NCBI GenBank assembly: GCA_018268515.1
Contig: JAFDWK010000021.1
Location: 1 to 37,042 of the forward strand
Source of the DNA: Actinomycetota bacterium
Lineage (GTDB): Bacteria; Actinomycetota; Actinomycetes; Actinomycetales; Microbacteriaceae
Length of the DNA stretch: 37,042 nucleotides
Direction: 5' to 3'
Under the pieces are notes generated by a model. The model saw only the letters and a program-made list of their open reading frames with translations. It was not told the DNA's origin and searched no databases. The translations under genes and the position numbers were made by a program. Positions 23,316-35,869 of this stretch are shown piece after piece; the stretch's first letter is position 1, and each line of letters begins with the position of its first letter.

Positions 23316-24055
23316 GCCGTGGCCTCCTCGGGCTCGGGGAAGGTCCGGCGCGGGCGTCGCAACATCGACAGCCCCAGGGCGAAGAGGGAGCGCAGCAGGT
23401 AGATCGACGATCCGATGGGGCCCTGGCTCGGGGTGCCGTGCGCGCGAGGGCGCATGGCCACCGGCACCTGGGTGACGGCGAGCCCCGCATGACAGGCGGC
23501 GACGAGCGAGTCGATCGTGTCGCCGAGGTATTCGGCGGGGTAGTAGCGCACGTACTGCTCGATCGCGCGCGGACCGGCGGCGCGGAAGCCGCTGGTCACA
23601 TCGGTGAGGCGCGTCTTGGCGACCCGGGACACCGTGCTCGCGAGGAATGTCATCGCCCACTGCCGGGGTCCGCGCACCTTGTAGTCGCCCACCTCTGCGA
23701 AGCGCGCGCCGATCGAGATGTCGGCCCGTTCGAGGCCCCCGAGCACCTTCGCGATATCGGCAGGGTTGTGCTGGCCGTCCGCATCGACCTGGATGGCGCG
23801 GGAATACCCATTGCGCCGTGCATAGGTGAACCCCGTGCGCATGGCTCCGCCGACGCCGAGGTTGAACGGCAGCGAGAGCACGGTCGCGCCCGCTTCCCGT
23901 GCGACATCCGCCGTGCCGTCCTCGGATCCGTCGTCGATGACGACCACGTCGTAGGCGCTGTCCGCGGCCTTGATCTCGTGGACCGTCGCGGCGACGTTGC
24001 GCTCCTCGTTCCACGCGGGGACGATGACGAGTACACGGTCCTGCGCAGAGATCAT
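23312..24055 (-). CDS. Polyprenyl-phosphate sugar synthase-like family 2 glycosyltransferase (DPM1/GtrB-like)
   Basis: The 247-residue enzyme has VLVIVPAWNEERNVAATVHEI (about 8-28), YDVVVIDDGSEDGTADVA with the DDGS donor motif, and LGVGGAMRTGFTYA. YSRAIQVDADGQHNPADI carries the catalytic DADGQH metal motif that marks the dolichol-phosphate-mannose-synthase group. DVTSGFRAAGPRAI and EYLGDTIDSLVAACHAG follow, and the tail has a short hydrophobic stretch. It should charge undecaprenyl-phosphate with a hexose for use outside the membrane. It heads a minus-strand operon GT2-DUF2304-GT2-flippase-GT2 with overlapping starts. On its strand TAGGAT (24065-24070) lies nine bases before the ATG, so the transcript has almost no leader. 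Confidence 0.93.
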   Translation of the reverse strand: MISAQDRVLVIVPAWNEERNVAATVHEIKAADSAYDVVVIDDGSEDGTADVAREAGATVLSLPFNLGVGGAMRTGFTYARRNGYSRAIQVDADGQHNPADIAKVLGGLERADISIGARFAEVGDYKVRGPRQWAMTFLASTVSRVAKTRLTDVTSGFRAAGPRAIEQYVRYYPAEYLGDTIDSLVAACHAGLAVTQVPVAMRPRAHGTPSQGPIGSSIYLLRSLFALGLSMLRRPRRTFPEPEEATA

Positions 24056-24064
24056 AGTGTCCCC

Positions 24065-24070
24065 ATCCTA
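24065..24070 (-). promoter_or_regulatory. Candidate -10 element of the minus-strand glycan operon
   Basis: On the reverse strand TAGGAT fits TANNNT, nine bases before the ATG at 24055. Transcription would begin only a few bases upstream of the start codon. Confidence 0.5.
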
Positions 24071-24081
24071 AGGGCTGCGGC

Positions 24082-26325
24082 TTACGGGATGTCCGCGCCG
24101 ATCGTGTACGCGGAGCGGAAGCCCGGGTCGAGCGTGAGGATCGACGGCAGCTGGCCGCCGCCCAGCGCGACGAGCGTGGCGTAGGAGAGCACGTGCCGCA
24201 GCGCGCCGTCCTGATACCGGTAGACCTCGCCCGCGCCCGCGAACTGGACGAAGTCGACGGACTCGGTCAGCAGCGGCGCGCCGATCGTGAAGTCGGCCTG
24301 GCTGCTCGCCGGGAGAGTCGCGATCGGCGGCACGGCCCCGTTGCCCAGGGCGAGGAGCGTGCTGAAGGCCCGCACCTGGTGCAGGGAGCCCCCGGTGAGG
24401 CGGTACACCTCGGGCTTGCCCCGGAACGACACGAAGGCTCCGTCGGGGAGGTACGGGGCGCCGATCCCGACCGCCTGAAGCGCCGCGTCGGACCAGGAGA
24501 CGATCTGCAGCGGCCGCGAGCCGTTGAGCGCCACCAGATCGGCGTAGCGGAGCACGTGCCGCGCGGATCCGCGATCCAGCGTGTAGACGGCCCCGTCGGA
24601 CCCCTGCACGAGGAGCGGCGCCGAGACGGCCGGCGAGCCCGCCGTCGCGGGGAAGGCGTCGCACTCGCCCTGCTGGAGCGGGGTGGGCGTGACGCCCCCG
24701 GTGTCGGCGCCGTTGACGGAGCGCAGCGAGGCGCCGTCGAGCACGCGCACGGTGCCGCCGCACGAGACGAACGGGGTCAGCCCCGTCGCGGTGCGCGTGC
24801 TGCGGGACAGCGCGGCATCGGTGACGACCGAGTACCGCCGCGCCCCGAAGTCCGCGGCGAGCCCGAAGCTCGGGATGTGGACGATGGTCCCGGTCGAGGT
24901 GGTGAGGTACACGTCGTTCTCGGACTGGGCCCGTACGAGCGAGTTCGGCGCGAACAGCGTGGCGCCCTCGGGCAGGCGATCGGACGAGGCCGGCTCCATC
25001 GTCGCGATGTAGGCGGGGCGGCCGCCGAACGCGTACGCGAGCGCCAGCGAATCCCAGACGTGGCGCTTCCCGCTGTCGGTCATCCGGTACACGTCTCCGC
25101 TGCCGTACGGCGTGAAGATATCGGACACCTCAGCCCCCGTGGTGAACGCGTCGGCGAGGGAGGCCGGGATGTTCACGAAGGAGCCGAACGCGTAGCCATA
25201 GGACGCGACCGCCGCCGCGGTGGGCAGCCGGTGCTTCGTCCCGTCGGTATCGAGCAGGTAGAGCGTTCCGGTGCGCGGGTCGTGCACGTAGCGCGTGACG
25301 TCCGGTCCAGTCTTGATCCCGTCGAGCAAGGAGGCGCTCACCCAGCGGAAGGATCCGAGTCGCGACGTCAGCGCGGCGAGGTCGAGCGAGCTGACCACGT
25401 GGTACTTGGTGCCGCTCATCACCAGGTAGACCTGGTTGCCGCCGTAGGCGACGGCCAGCGAGGCGTCGCTGCCGCCGGAGACCTGGGTGCTGCCGAACCA
25501 GTCGGTGAAGAAGTTGAAGAAGTTGCGGTTGCCGTACGCCGAGCAGCTGTTGCCGGTTCCGTAGCCGGCGGCGAGCGCGGCCGCGTTCGGCTGGTAGGGG
25601 GTGTAGTAGTACAGGGCGGAGGTCGCCGCGTTCTCGATGTAGACCGGGGACGACCCGCAGGCCTCGTTCGGGTTGTAGAGGATGTTCCAGGTGCGCCCGG
25701 GGGCGTACCAGGTGAAGTAGACGCCCTCGAGGTAGATCTTCATCTGCCGCGCGCCGCCGTACACCTGGGCGAAGAAGCCGGCGAAGCTGGGATCGCAGGG
25801 CGCGGTGTCGGGACAGGCCTGGCCCATCGCCGCAGCGTACTGGGCGCCGACCGGCCAGGTGTCCAGCACGAGGCCCTGCTCCTTCTGGAGCATCACGACC
25901 AGCACCTGGGGGTTGATCCCGCAGGACTGGGCGACCTTGGCGATGATCGTCGCGGCGGATTCGCCGCTGGAACCCGAGTAGCCGTTGCAGTAGCGGTCGG
26001 CGCTCTTGTTCGGAGTGGACTGCTGGAAGTCTTTGAGGCACACGTAGCCCGATCGGCAGGCGGACACCTTGCTCTGGAGGAACGTCTGGACCTGAGACGC
26101 GCTCATCGTCGAGGAGTTCGTGAACACCGCGTCGGAGATGATGTTGCCGGCGCGGAACTGCGAGAGGTCAGCGGCGGGCCGGACTCTGGCGTCGACGGCG
26201 GCCGGCGCGGCGGGGCGGGCAGAGGCCGATGCCGCGGGGGGCGTCAGGGCGAGCACGCTCGTCGCCACCACCGCCGCCGCGAGAAGGGCCAGGCCGCGTG
26301 TGAGACGGGTTCCAATCGGGCGCAC
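24082..26325 (-). CDS. Secreted protein with a Cys-rich KEQGL domain and about eight 55-residue repeats
   Basis: The 747-residue protein has a Sec signal peptide (RRGLALLAAAVVATSVLAL-like core, likely cut after ASA near 33-35). Its N-terminal domain (about 55-280) has eight cysteines (90, 96, 113, 135, 171, 177, 223, 261), GESAATIIAKVAQSCGINPQ and VLVVMLQKEQGLV (Glu149), AMGQACPDTAPCDPSF, GFFAQVYGGARQ and SAYGNRNFFNFFTDWFGST. INPQVLxxxLQKEQGL recalls lysozyme-like muramidases, with Glu149 as a possible acid, but this is inference. The rest is about eight repeats of pattern VYxxxxGxxHHVxS-xxLAxLG-(x)n-L-(x)n-TGA, suggesting a beta-propeller or beta-solenoid. There is no membrane anchor or sortase motif. 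GTG at 26325 lies six bases after a candidate -10 and is divergent from rfbA. Function unknown; a wall-glycan binding or remodelling role is a guess from context. Confidence 0.85.
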   Translation of the reverse strand: MRPIGTRLTRGLALLAAAVVATSVLALTPPAASASARPAAPAAVDARVRPAADLSQFRAGNIISDAVFTNSSTMSASQVQTFLQSKVSACRSGYVCLKDFQQSTPNKSADRYCNGYSGSSGESAATIIAKVAQSCGINPQVLVVMLQKEQGLVLDTWPVGAQYAAAMGQACPDTAPCDPSFAGFFAQVYGGARQMKIYLEGVYFTWYAPGRTWNILYNPNEACGSSPVYIENAATSALYYYTPYQPNAAALAAGYGTGNSCSAYGNRNFFNFFTDWFGSTQVSGGSDASLAVAYGGNQVYLVMSGTKYHVVSSLDLAALTSRLGSFRWVSASLLDGIKTGPDVTRYVHDPRTGTLYLLDTDGTKHRLPTAAAVASYGYAFGSFVNIPASLADAFTTGAEVSDIFTPYGSGDVYRMTDSGKRHVWDSLALAYAFGGRPAYIATMEPASSDRLPEGATLFAPNSLVRAQSENDVYLTTSTGTIVHIPSFGLAADFGARRYSVVTDAALSRSTRTATGLTPFVSCGGTVRVLDGASLRSVNGADTGGVTPTPLQQGECDAFPATAGSPAVSAPLLVQGSDGAVYTLDRGSARHVLRYADLVALNGSRPLQIVSWSDAALQAVGIGAPYLPDGAFVSFRGKPEVYRLTGGSLHQVRAFSTLLALGNGAVPPIATLPASSQADFTIGAPLLTESVDFVQFAGAGEVYRYQDGALRHVLSYATLVALGGGQLPSILTLDPGFRSAYTIGADIP

Positions 26326-26331
26326 CCGATT

Positions 26332-26337
26332 ATTCTG
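26332..26337 (-). promoter_or_regulatory. Candidate -10 element of a leaderless transcript (secreted repeat protein)
   Basis: On the reverse strand CAGAAT is followed by AATCGG and the GTG start at 26325, again a six-base gap. The dyad at 26338-26352 abuts it directly on the upstream side. Confidence 0.45.
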
Positions 26338-26361
26338 CCTGGATATTCCAGGATTCCTAGG
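26338..26361. promoter_or_regulatory. Dyad operator candidate between the secreted-protein gene and rfbA
   Basis: CCTGGA-TAT-TCCAGG (26338-26352) is a perfect 6-bp inverted repeat, immediately followed by a second, overlapping imperfect dyad that ends in CCTAGG (26356-26361). It lies against the -10 of the minus-strand gene in the divergent spacer, a typical place for a repressor site. Confidence 0.5.
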
Positions 26362-26422
26362 TTACGCCGCGCCTGCACGGGCCCCGGGAGGGGCCCGGTG
26401 TGCCTCGTCAGAGGGTCTGTGG

Positions 26423-26428
26423 CACGAT
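26423..26428 (+). promoter_or_regulatory. Candidate -10 element of a leaderless rfbA transcript
   Basis: CACGAT is followed by TGACGC and the GTG start at 26435, a six-base gap. No Shine-Dalgarno sequence is seen. Confidence 0.45.
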
Positions 26429-26434
26429 TGACGC

Positions 26435-28301
<1,867 letters not shown>

Positions 28302-28302
<1 letters not shown>

Positions 28303-29714
28303 TGGCCGTCGAGTTCGGCAAGCAGCTGCAGGTCGTGCAGACGCCCATCCCGGGCATGATCGTCCTCGAGCTGCCGGTGCACGGCGACGCACGCGGCTGG
28401 TTCAAGGAGAACTGGCAACGCGAGAAGATGACCGCGCTGGGGCTTGCGGACTTCGGCCCCGTGCAGAACAACATCTCGTTCAACGACGCCGTCGGCACGA
28501 CGCGGGGCATCCACGCGGAGCCGTGGGACAAGTGGGTCTCGGTCGCCACCGGACGGATCTTCGGCGCCTGGGTGGACCTCCGCGAAGGCGAGAGCTTCGG
28601 CACCGTGTTCACGACCGAACTGGATCCGTCCCGTGCGATCTTCGTGCCGCGCGGTGTCGGAAACTCGTACCAGACGCTCGAGCCCGACACGGCGTACACC
28701 TACCTCGTGAACGACCACTGGTCGCCGGACGCGAGCTACTCCTTCCTCAACCTCGCCGACGAGACGGCCGCGATCGCCTGGCCGATCCCGCTCGCTGACG
28801 TCGAGATCTCCGAGAAGGACAAGAACCATCCGCGCCTCGCGAACGTCACGCCCATCGCACCGCGCAAGACGCTCGTCATCGGCTCGAACGGACAGCTCGG
28901 CCTCGCCCTGCGCGCCGCGCTCGGAGACGCCGCGCACATCGAGTACGCGACCCGTGCCGATCTCGATCTAGCCGACCCCGACCTCGCGACCGCGCGTCGC
29001 TGGCGCGACTACGGAACGATCATCAACGCCGGCGCCAACACGGCCGTCGACCTCGCGGAGACCCCCGAGGGCCGCCGCGACGCGTGGATCGCGAACGCCG
29101 AGGGCCCCGCACGCCTCGCCCGCATCGCCGCCGAGAACGGCATCACGCTCGTGCACATCTCGAGCGACTACGTCTTCGACGGCACGTCCGACCGGCCGTA
29201 CCGGGAGGACGACGCACTCGCGCCGCTCGGCGTGTACGGGCAGTCCAAGGCCGCCGGCGACGTCGCCGCGGCGACCGCCCCGCGGCACTACATCCTGCGC
29301 ACCTCGTGGGTCATCGGCGAGGGCAAGAATTTCGTGCGCACGATGGCGTCGCTGGCCGAGCGCGGGATCGACCCGAAGGTCGTCGACGATCAGACCGGGC
29401 GCCTCACGTTCACGGACGACATCGCCCGCGCGATCGTGCACCTGCTGGCCTCTCAGGCGCCGTACGGCGTCTACAACGTCACCGGATCCGGTGAGCCGGC
29501 CACCTGGGCCGACATCGCCCGCGCCGTGTTCTCCGCGACCGGGCACGACCCGGCCCGGATAACCGGCGTGAGCACTGAGGAGTACTTCGCCGCGGCCGCC
29601 GCGCCCGTGGCGCCACGTCCGCAATGGAGCGTGCTGGACCTCGCCAAGCTGGAGGAGACGGGCTTCCGGACCCGCGACCACCTGGCCTGCCTGCAGGAGT
29701 ACGCCGCCCGCTGA
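28302..29714 (+). CDS. Fused dTDP-4-dehydrorhamnose 3,5-epimerase / dTDP-4-dehydrorhamnose reductase (RmlC-RmlD)
   Basis: One 470-residue polypeptide carries both last steps of dTDP-L-rhamnose synthesis. Residues about 10-185 are an RmlC cupin: DARGWFKENWQREKM, VQNNISFNDAVGTTRGIHAEPWDKWVSVATGRIFGAWVDLR (in pieces, with the active-site His) and FVPRGVGNSYQTLE. A short linker (VTPIAPRK) leads to RmlD: TLVIGSNGQLGLAL (NAD(P) loop, about 190-203), INAGANTAVDLAE, VHISSDYVFDGTSDRPYREDD and GVYGQSKAAGD (Tyr-x-x-x-Lys), then LRTSWVIGEGKNFV. Separate rfbC and rfbD genes are the common arrangement; the fusion is known in several actinobacteria. It overlaps rfbB by one base. Confidence 0.95.
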
Positions 29715-29775
29715 GCGATGGAACGCGCGATGGGGCGCAGATGAGCGGACGGATCGATTTCTCAGCCGCTACGGG

Positions 29776-29781
29776 TAAGCT
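29776..29781 (+). promoter_or_regulatory. Candidate -10 element for the SGNH acyltransferase gene
   Basis: TAAGCT fits TANNNT and would give a leader of about 95 nt before the ATG at 29880. Confidence 0.4.
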
Positions 29782-29837
29782 CGTAGTTTCGTGCCGCGCG
29801 GACCCGAACCGTGCGCTGGAGCAGGTCCGATTAGTAC

Positions 29838-29850
29838 CCCGATCATCGGG
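29838..29850 (+). promoter_or_regulatory. Leader dyad CCCGAT-C-ATCGGG
   Basis: A perfect 6-bp inverted repeat with a one-base centre lies in the presumed leader of the acyltransferase mRNA, 30 bp before the ATG and 15 bp before the GAGGAG ribosome-binding site. It could be a protein-binding site. Confidence 0.35.
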
Positions 29851-29879
29851 CTCCGCGAACGCATGAGGAGCTTGCCCGT

Positions 29880-33154
<3,275 letters not shown>

Positions 33155-33191
33155 GGCGCGGAGCCGACGCGGAGCGCCGCGGGGCCGTCGA

Positions 33192-33197
33192 TAGGAT
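33192..33197 (+). promoter_or_regulatory. Candidate -10 element of a leaderless transcript (second ABC exporter)
   Basis: TAGGAT fits TANNNT and is followed by CGCAGA and the GTG start at 33204, a six-base gap. No Shine-Dalgarno sequence is present, which favours leaderless initiation. Confidence 0.6.
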
Positions 33198-33203
33198 CGC
33201 AGA

Positions 33204-33998
33204 GTGACAGTGACCGACGTGCGCGGGGGAGGACTCTCCCGGCGCTACTTCCACTCGCTGTGGCTGCTGTCGGCGCGCGATCTACGCGTGCGCTACGCGA
33301 CGAGCGTGCTCGGCTACCTTTGGTCGGTGCTGGATCCGCTCGTGATGAGTGCGATCTACTGGTTCGTGTTCACACAGGTCTTCCATCGCGGGCAGGTGGG
33401 GGAGCAGCCGTACATCGTGTTCCTCATCACGGCGCTCCTGCCGTGGGTCTGGTTCAACACGTCGGTGGGGGAGTTCACCCGCGCGTTCAAGAAGGACGCC
33501 CGGCTCATCCGCTCGACGGCCATCCCGCGGTCGATCTGGGTGATCCGCGTCATCCTCACCAAGGGGATGGAGTTCGTCTTCGCGATCCCCGTGCTGGTCC
33601 TGTTCGCGGTGTTCGCCGGGGCGAAGCCGAACTGGTTGCTGCTGCTGTTCCCCGTGGCGATGGTCTGGCAGGCGGTGCTGCTGATCGGCCTTGGTCTGCT
33701 GATCGCGCCCCTCTGCGTGCTCTGGACCGACCTGGAGCGCACGACCGCTCTGATCCTGCGCGCGCTGTTCTACGTCTCACCGATCATCTACAGCTTCAAG
33801 GACCTGCCGCACCAGCTGCACCTCGTCGGCGCGCTGAACCCGCTGTCCGGCATCTTCACGCTGTACCGCGTCGGTCTGTTCCCCGGGCAGTGGCAGCCGG
33901 AGCCGGTCATCATCGGCGCCGTCGTGACGGTGCTGTTCCTCGGTCTCGGGCTGTTCACGTTCCGCTCGCTCGAACGCGACGTGCTGAAGGAGCTGTGA
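33204..33998 (+). CDS. ABC-2 type polysaccharide exporter, membrane subunit (Wzm-like), second copy
   Basis: The 264-residue membrane subunit has SLWLLSARDLRVRYATSVLGYLWSVLDPLVMSAIYWFVF in pieces (amphipathic start plus the RYxxSxLGxLWxxLxPL motif of Wzm/TagG). IRSTAIPRSIWVIRVILTKGMEF is the cytoplasmic loop, followed by RALFYVSPIIYSF and ALNPLSGIFTLYRVGLF. Six membrane segments are visible. It differs clearly in sequence from the first copy at 13032. In mycobacteria a Wzm/Wzt pair exports the lipid-linked galactan, and the position directly after glf suggests that role here; this is inference from context. Its stop overlaps the ATPase ATG by one base. Confidence 0.94.
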   Translation: MTVTDVRGGGLSRRYFHSLWLLSARDLRVRYATSVLGYLWSVLDPLVMSAIYWFVFTQVFHRGQVGEQPYIVFLITALLPWVWFNTSVGEFTRAFKKDARLIRSTAIPRSIWVIRVILTKGMEFVFAIPVLVLFAVFAGAKPNWLLLLFPVAMVWQAVLLIGLGLLIAPLCVLWTDLERTTALILRALFYVSPIIYSFKDLPHQLHLVGALNPLSGIFTLYRVGLFPGQWQPEPVIIGAVVTVLFLGLGLFTFRSLERDVLKEL

Positions 33999-34738
33999 TG
34001 ACCGAGCAGCATGCGGCGATCGAGGTCGACGGGCTCGGAGTGCGGTTCCGGTTGGGGCGGCGCGGACGGCGCAGCTTCAAGGACCTCTTCGCCGGCAAGA
34101 AGCGGCGCAACCGCCCCGGCGAGTTCTGGGCGCTGCGGGACGTGTCGTTCCGGGTGCGCCAGGGAGAGGCGATCGGCGTGGTCGGCCGCAACGGCCAGGG
34201 CAAATCGACGTTGCTGAAGCTCGTCGCCGGGGTGCTGCTCGCCGACGAGGGCCACGTGCGCGTGCACGGCGGTGTGGCTCCCCTGATCGAGCTCACCGGC
34301 GGCTTCGTCGGCGATCTGACCGTGCGGGAGAACGTGAAGCTCACTGCAGGCCTGCACGGCATGGGGCGGGCGGAGATCGCGGCGCGCTATGACGGGATCA
34401 TCGAGTTCGCCGAGCTGGAGAAGTTTCAGGAGACGCCCTACAAACACCTGTCCAACGGGATGAAGGTGCGCCTGGCGTTCTCCGTGGTGTCGCAGCTCGA
34501 GGAGCCGATCCTGCTGGTGGACGAGGTGCTCGCCGTCGGCGACAAGGCCTTCCGGGACAAGTGCTATCAGCGCATCGACGAGCTGCTCGCCGATGGCCGT
34601 ACCTTGTTCTTCGTCTCGCACAACGAGAAGGACCTGCGCCGCTTCTGCACCCGCGGGCTCTACCTGAACAAGGGCGGGCTCGTTCTGGATGCCTCGATCG
34701 AGGATGTGCTCGATCGTTACGACGCCGACAACAGCTGA
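33998..34738 (+). CDS. ABC-2 type polysaccharide exporter, ATPase subunit (short Wzt-like), second copy
   Basis: This 246-residue ATPase has exactly the same length as the first copy. It has Walker A GRNGQGKS (63-70), signature LSNGM (151-155), Walker B ILLVDE (171-176) and H-loop His208. GGVAPLIELTGGFVGDLTVRENV is the family-specific segment. It also lacks a C-terminal carbohydrate-binding domain. The paralogues diverge through the N-terminal region and around the Q-loop, so they probably serve different membrane partners and different glycans. ATP binding and hydrolysis at the inner face should drive export through the protein encoded just upstream (33204-33998). Confidence 0.95.
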   Translation: MTEQHAAIEVDGLGVRFRLGRRGRRSFKDLFAGKKRRNRPGEFWALRDVSFRVRQGEAIGVVGRNGQGKSTLLKLVAGVLLADEGHVRVHGGVAPLIELTGGFVGDLTVRENVKLTAGLHGMGRAEIAARYDGIIEFAELEKFQETPYKHLSNGMKVRLAFSVVSQLEEPILLVDEVLAVGDKAFRDKCYQRIDELLADGRTLFFVSHNEKDLRRFCTRGLYLNKGGLVLDASIEDVLDRYDADNS

Positions 34739-34814
34739 CCGGACGTCCTCGCCGGCGGGGGCTTCGGGCTGCGTACGGAGACGGACTCCGAACCTGAACC
34801 GGATCCGGTGAGCT

Positions 34815-35768
34815 TCACTTTTCGCGTGACTTGCCGATCATCCGTCCGAAGGCACGCCGCATGAACGCGCCGGGGGAGTTGGTGCGCACGTGGTGTTCGA
34901 CGTCGTCGAGCCGGGACGCCAGCTGCTGTTCGATGCGGTCCAGCCGATCCATGATGCGTCGCTCGGAGTCGTCCACGAGCTTGGCCATGAATAGAGGGGT
35001 GCCGAGGCCGGCGGTCTCCGCCTCGGCGCGCAGGGCACGGTCACGGACGACGCGATCGAACCTGATGTGCTCGGCACGGGCGGCGAACACACTGTTGGCG
35101 AGGGCGCCGGTGCCCTCCGGGCGCTGCCGCCATTGCGCCAGCGACGCTCCGGCGAGGTAGTCGATGTTCCCCATCGCGGCCAGGCGGAGATTGAACTCCC
35201 AGTCGCCGACGACATCCAGGGATTCATCGAATCCACCGAGGGCGCGCACCGCCTCGGCGCGCACCAGCATGCTGATCGGTACCACGCGGTTGGAAACCAG
35301 CAGATCTGTCAGACTCACCATGTCATGCGCGGGGACGAAAGGCCAGCGGGCGGTCTCCACGAACTCGTCCCCCTGTTCGCGCTCCTGAACGATCTCAGTC
35401 GGCACCGTCACCGCGAGCGAGGTGGGCGCGCTCACGAGGTGGGCGACCGTACGCGCCAGGAATTCCTCATGCCAGGTGTCGTCGTCGTCGTGGATCGCGA
35501 TGAACTCGCCGGCAGCTGCGGCTACGCCGACATTCGACGCGGTTTCCATACCCGGAGACGAAGGGAGATGGATCGCCCGCGCGCGGCCGGAGAGCCCGGC
35601 ACGGGAGGCCAGTGCGGCCTCGACCGCATCGACATCGCCGCCATCATTGACGACGATCGCCTCCCACGCAGGATAGGTCTGATCCATCACGTCATCGAGC
35701 GCTCGCGCGAGCATTCGGGTACGGTCTTTCGTGCGGATCACGATCGACACGAGCGGTTGCTCGGTCAA
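34815..35768 (-). CDS. Family 2 glycosyltransferase with C-terminal coiled coil
   Basis: The 317-residue protein begins PLVSIVIRTKDRTRMLARALDDV (about 5-27). WEAIVVNDGGDVDAVEAAL (donor-binding NDGG) and NVGVAAAAGEFIAIHDDDDTWHEEF (metal-binding DDDD/DTW) follow. VVPISMLVRAEAVRALGGFDESLDVVGDWEFNLRLAAMG holds the catalytic GDWEF region. The last 60 residues form a predicted coiled coil (ERRIMDRLDRIEQQLASRLDDVEHHV), an unusual extra that may mediate oligomers or a partner contact. The best start is TTG at 35768, with GGGAG seven bases upstream; no ATG or GTG fits the conserved N-terminus. It runs opposite to the exporter genes and downstream of the metallophosphoesterase gene. Confidence 0.88.
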   Translation of the reverse strand: MTEQPLVSIVIRTKDRTRMLARALDDVMDQTYPAWEAIVVNDGGDVDAVEAALASRAGLSGRARAIHLPSSPGMETASNVGVAAAAGEFIAIHDDDDTWHEEFLARTVAHLVSAPTSLAVTVPTEIVQEREQGDEFVETARWPFVPAHDMVSLTDLLVSNRVVPISMLVRAEAVRALGGFDESLDVVGDWEFNLRLAAMGNIDYLAGASLAQWRQRPEGTGALANSVFAARAEHIRFDRVVRDRALRAEAETAGLGTPLFMAKLVDDSERRIMDRLDRIEQQLASRLDDVEHHVRTNSPGAFMRRAFGRMIGKSREK

Positions 35769-35835
35769 CGGGAATCTCCCTTCGAAGCTGCAGAAGAACG
35801 TTGCACTGCGGAGTAGCTCGGAGCCTACAGGTAAG

Positions 35836-35853
35836 GCAGTGTGCTGCCTGCGA
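35836..35853 (-). terminator. Weak hairpin between the phosphoesterase and glycosyltransferase genes
   Basis: AGGCAG and CTGCCT form a 6-bp stem around TGTG just after the phosphoesterase stop. There is no U-tract, so it may only reduce read-through into the glycosyltransferase gene. Confidence 0.35.
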
Positions 35854-35869
35854 GCGACCCTGTCGGGAT

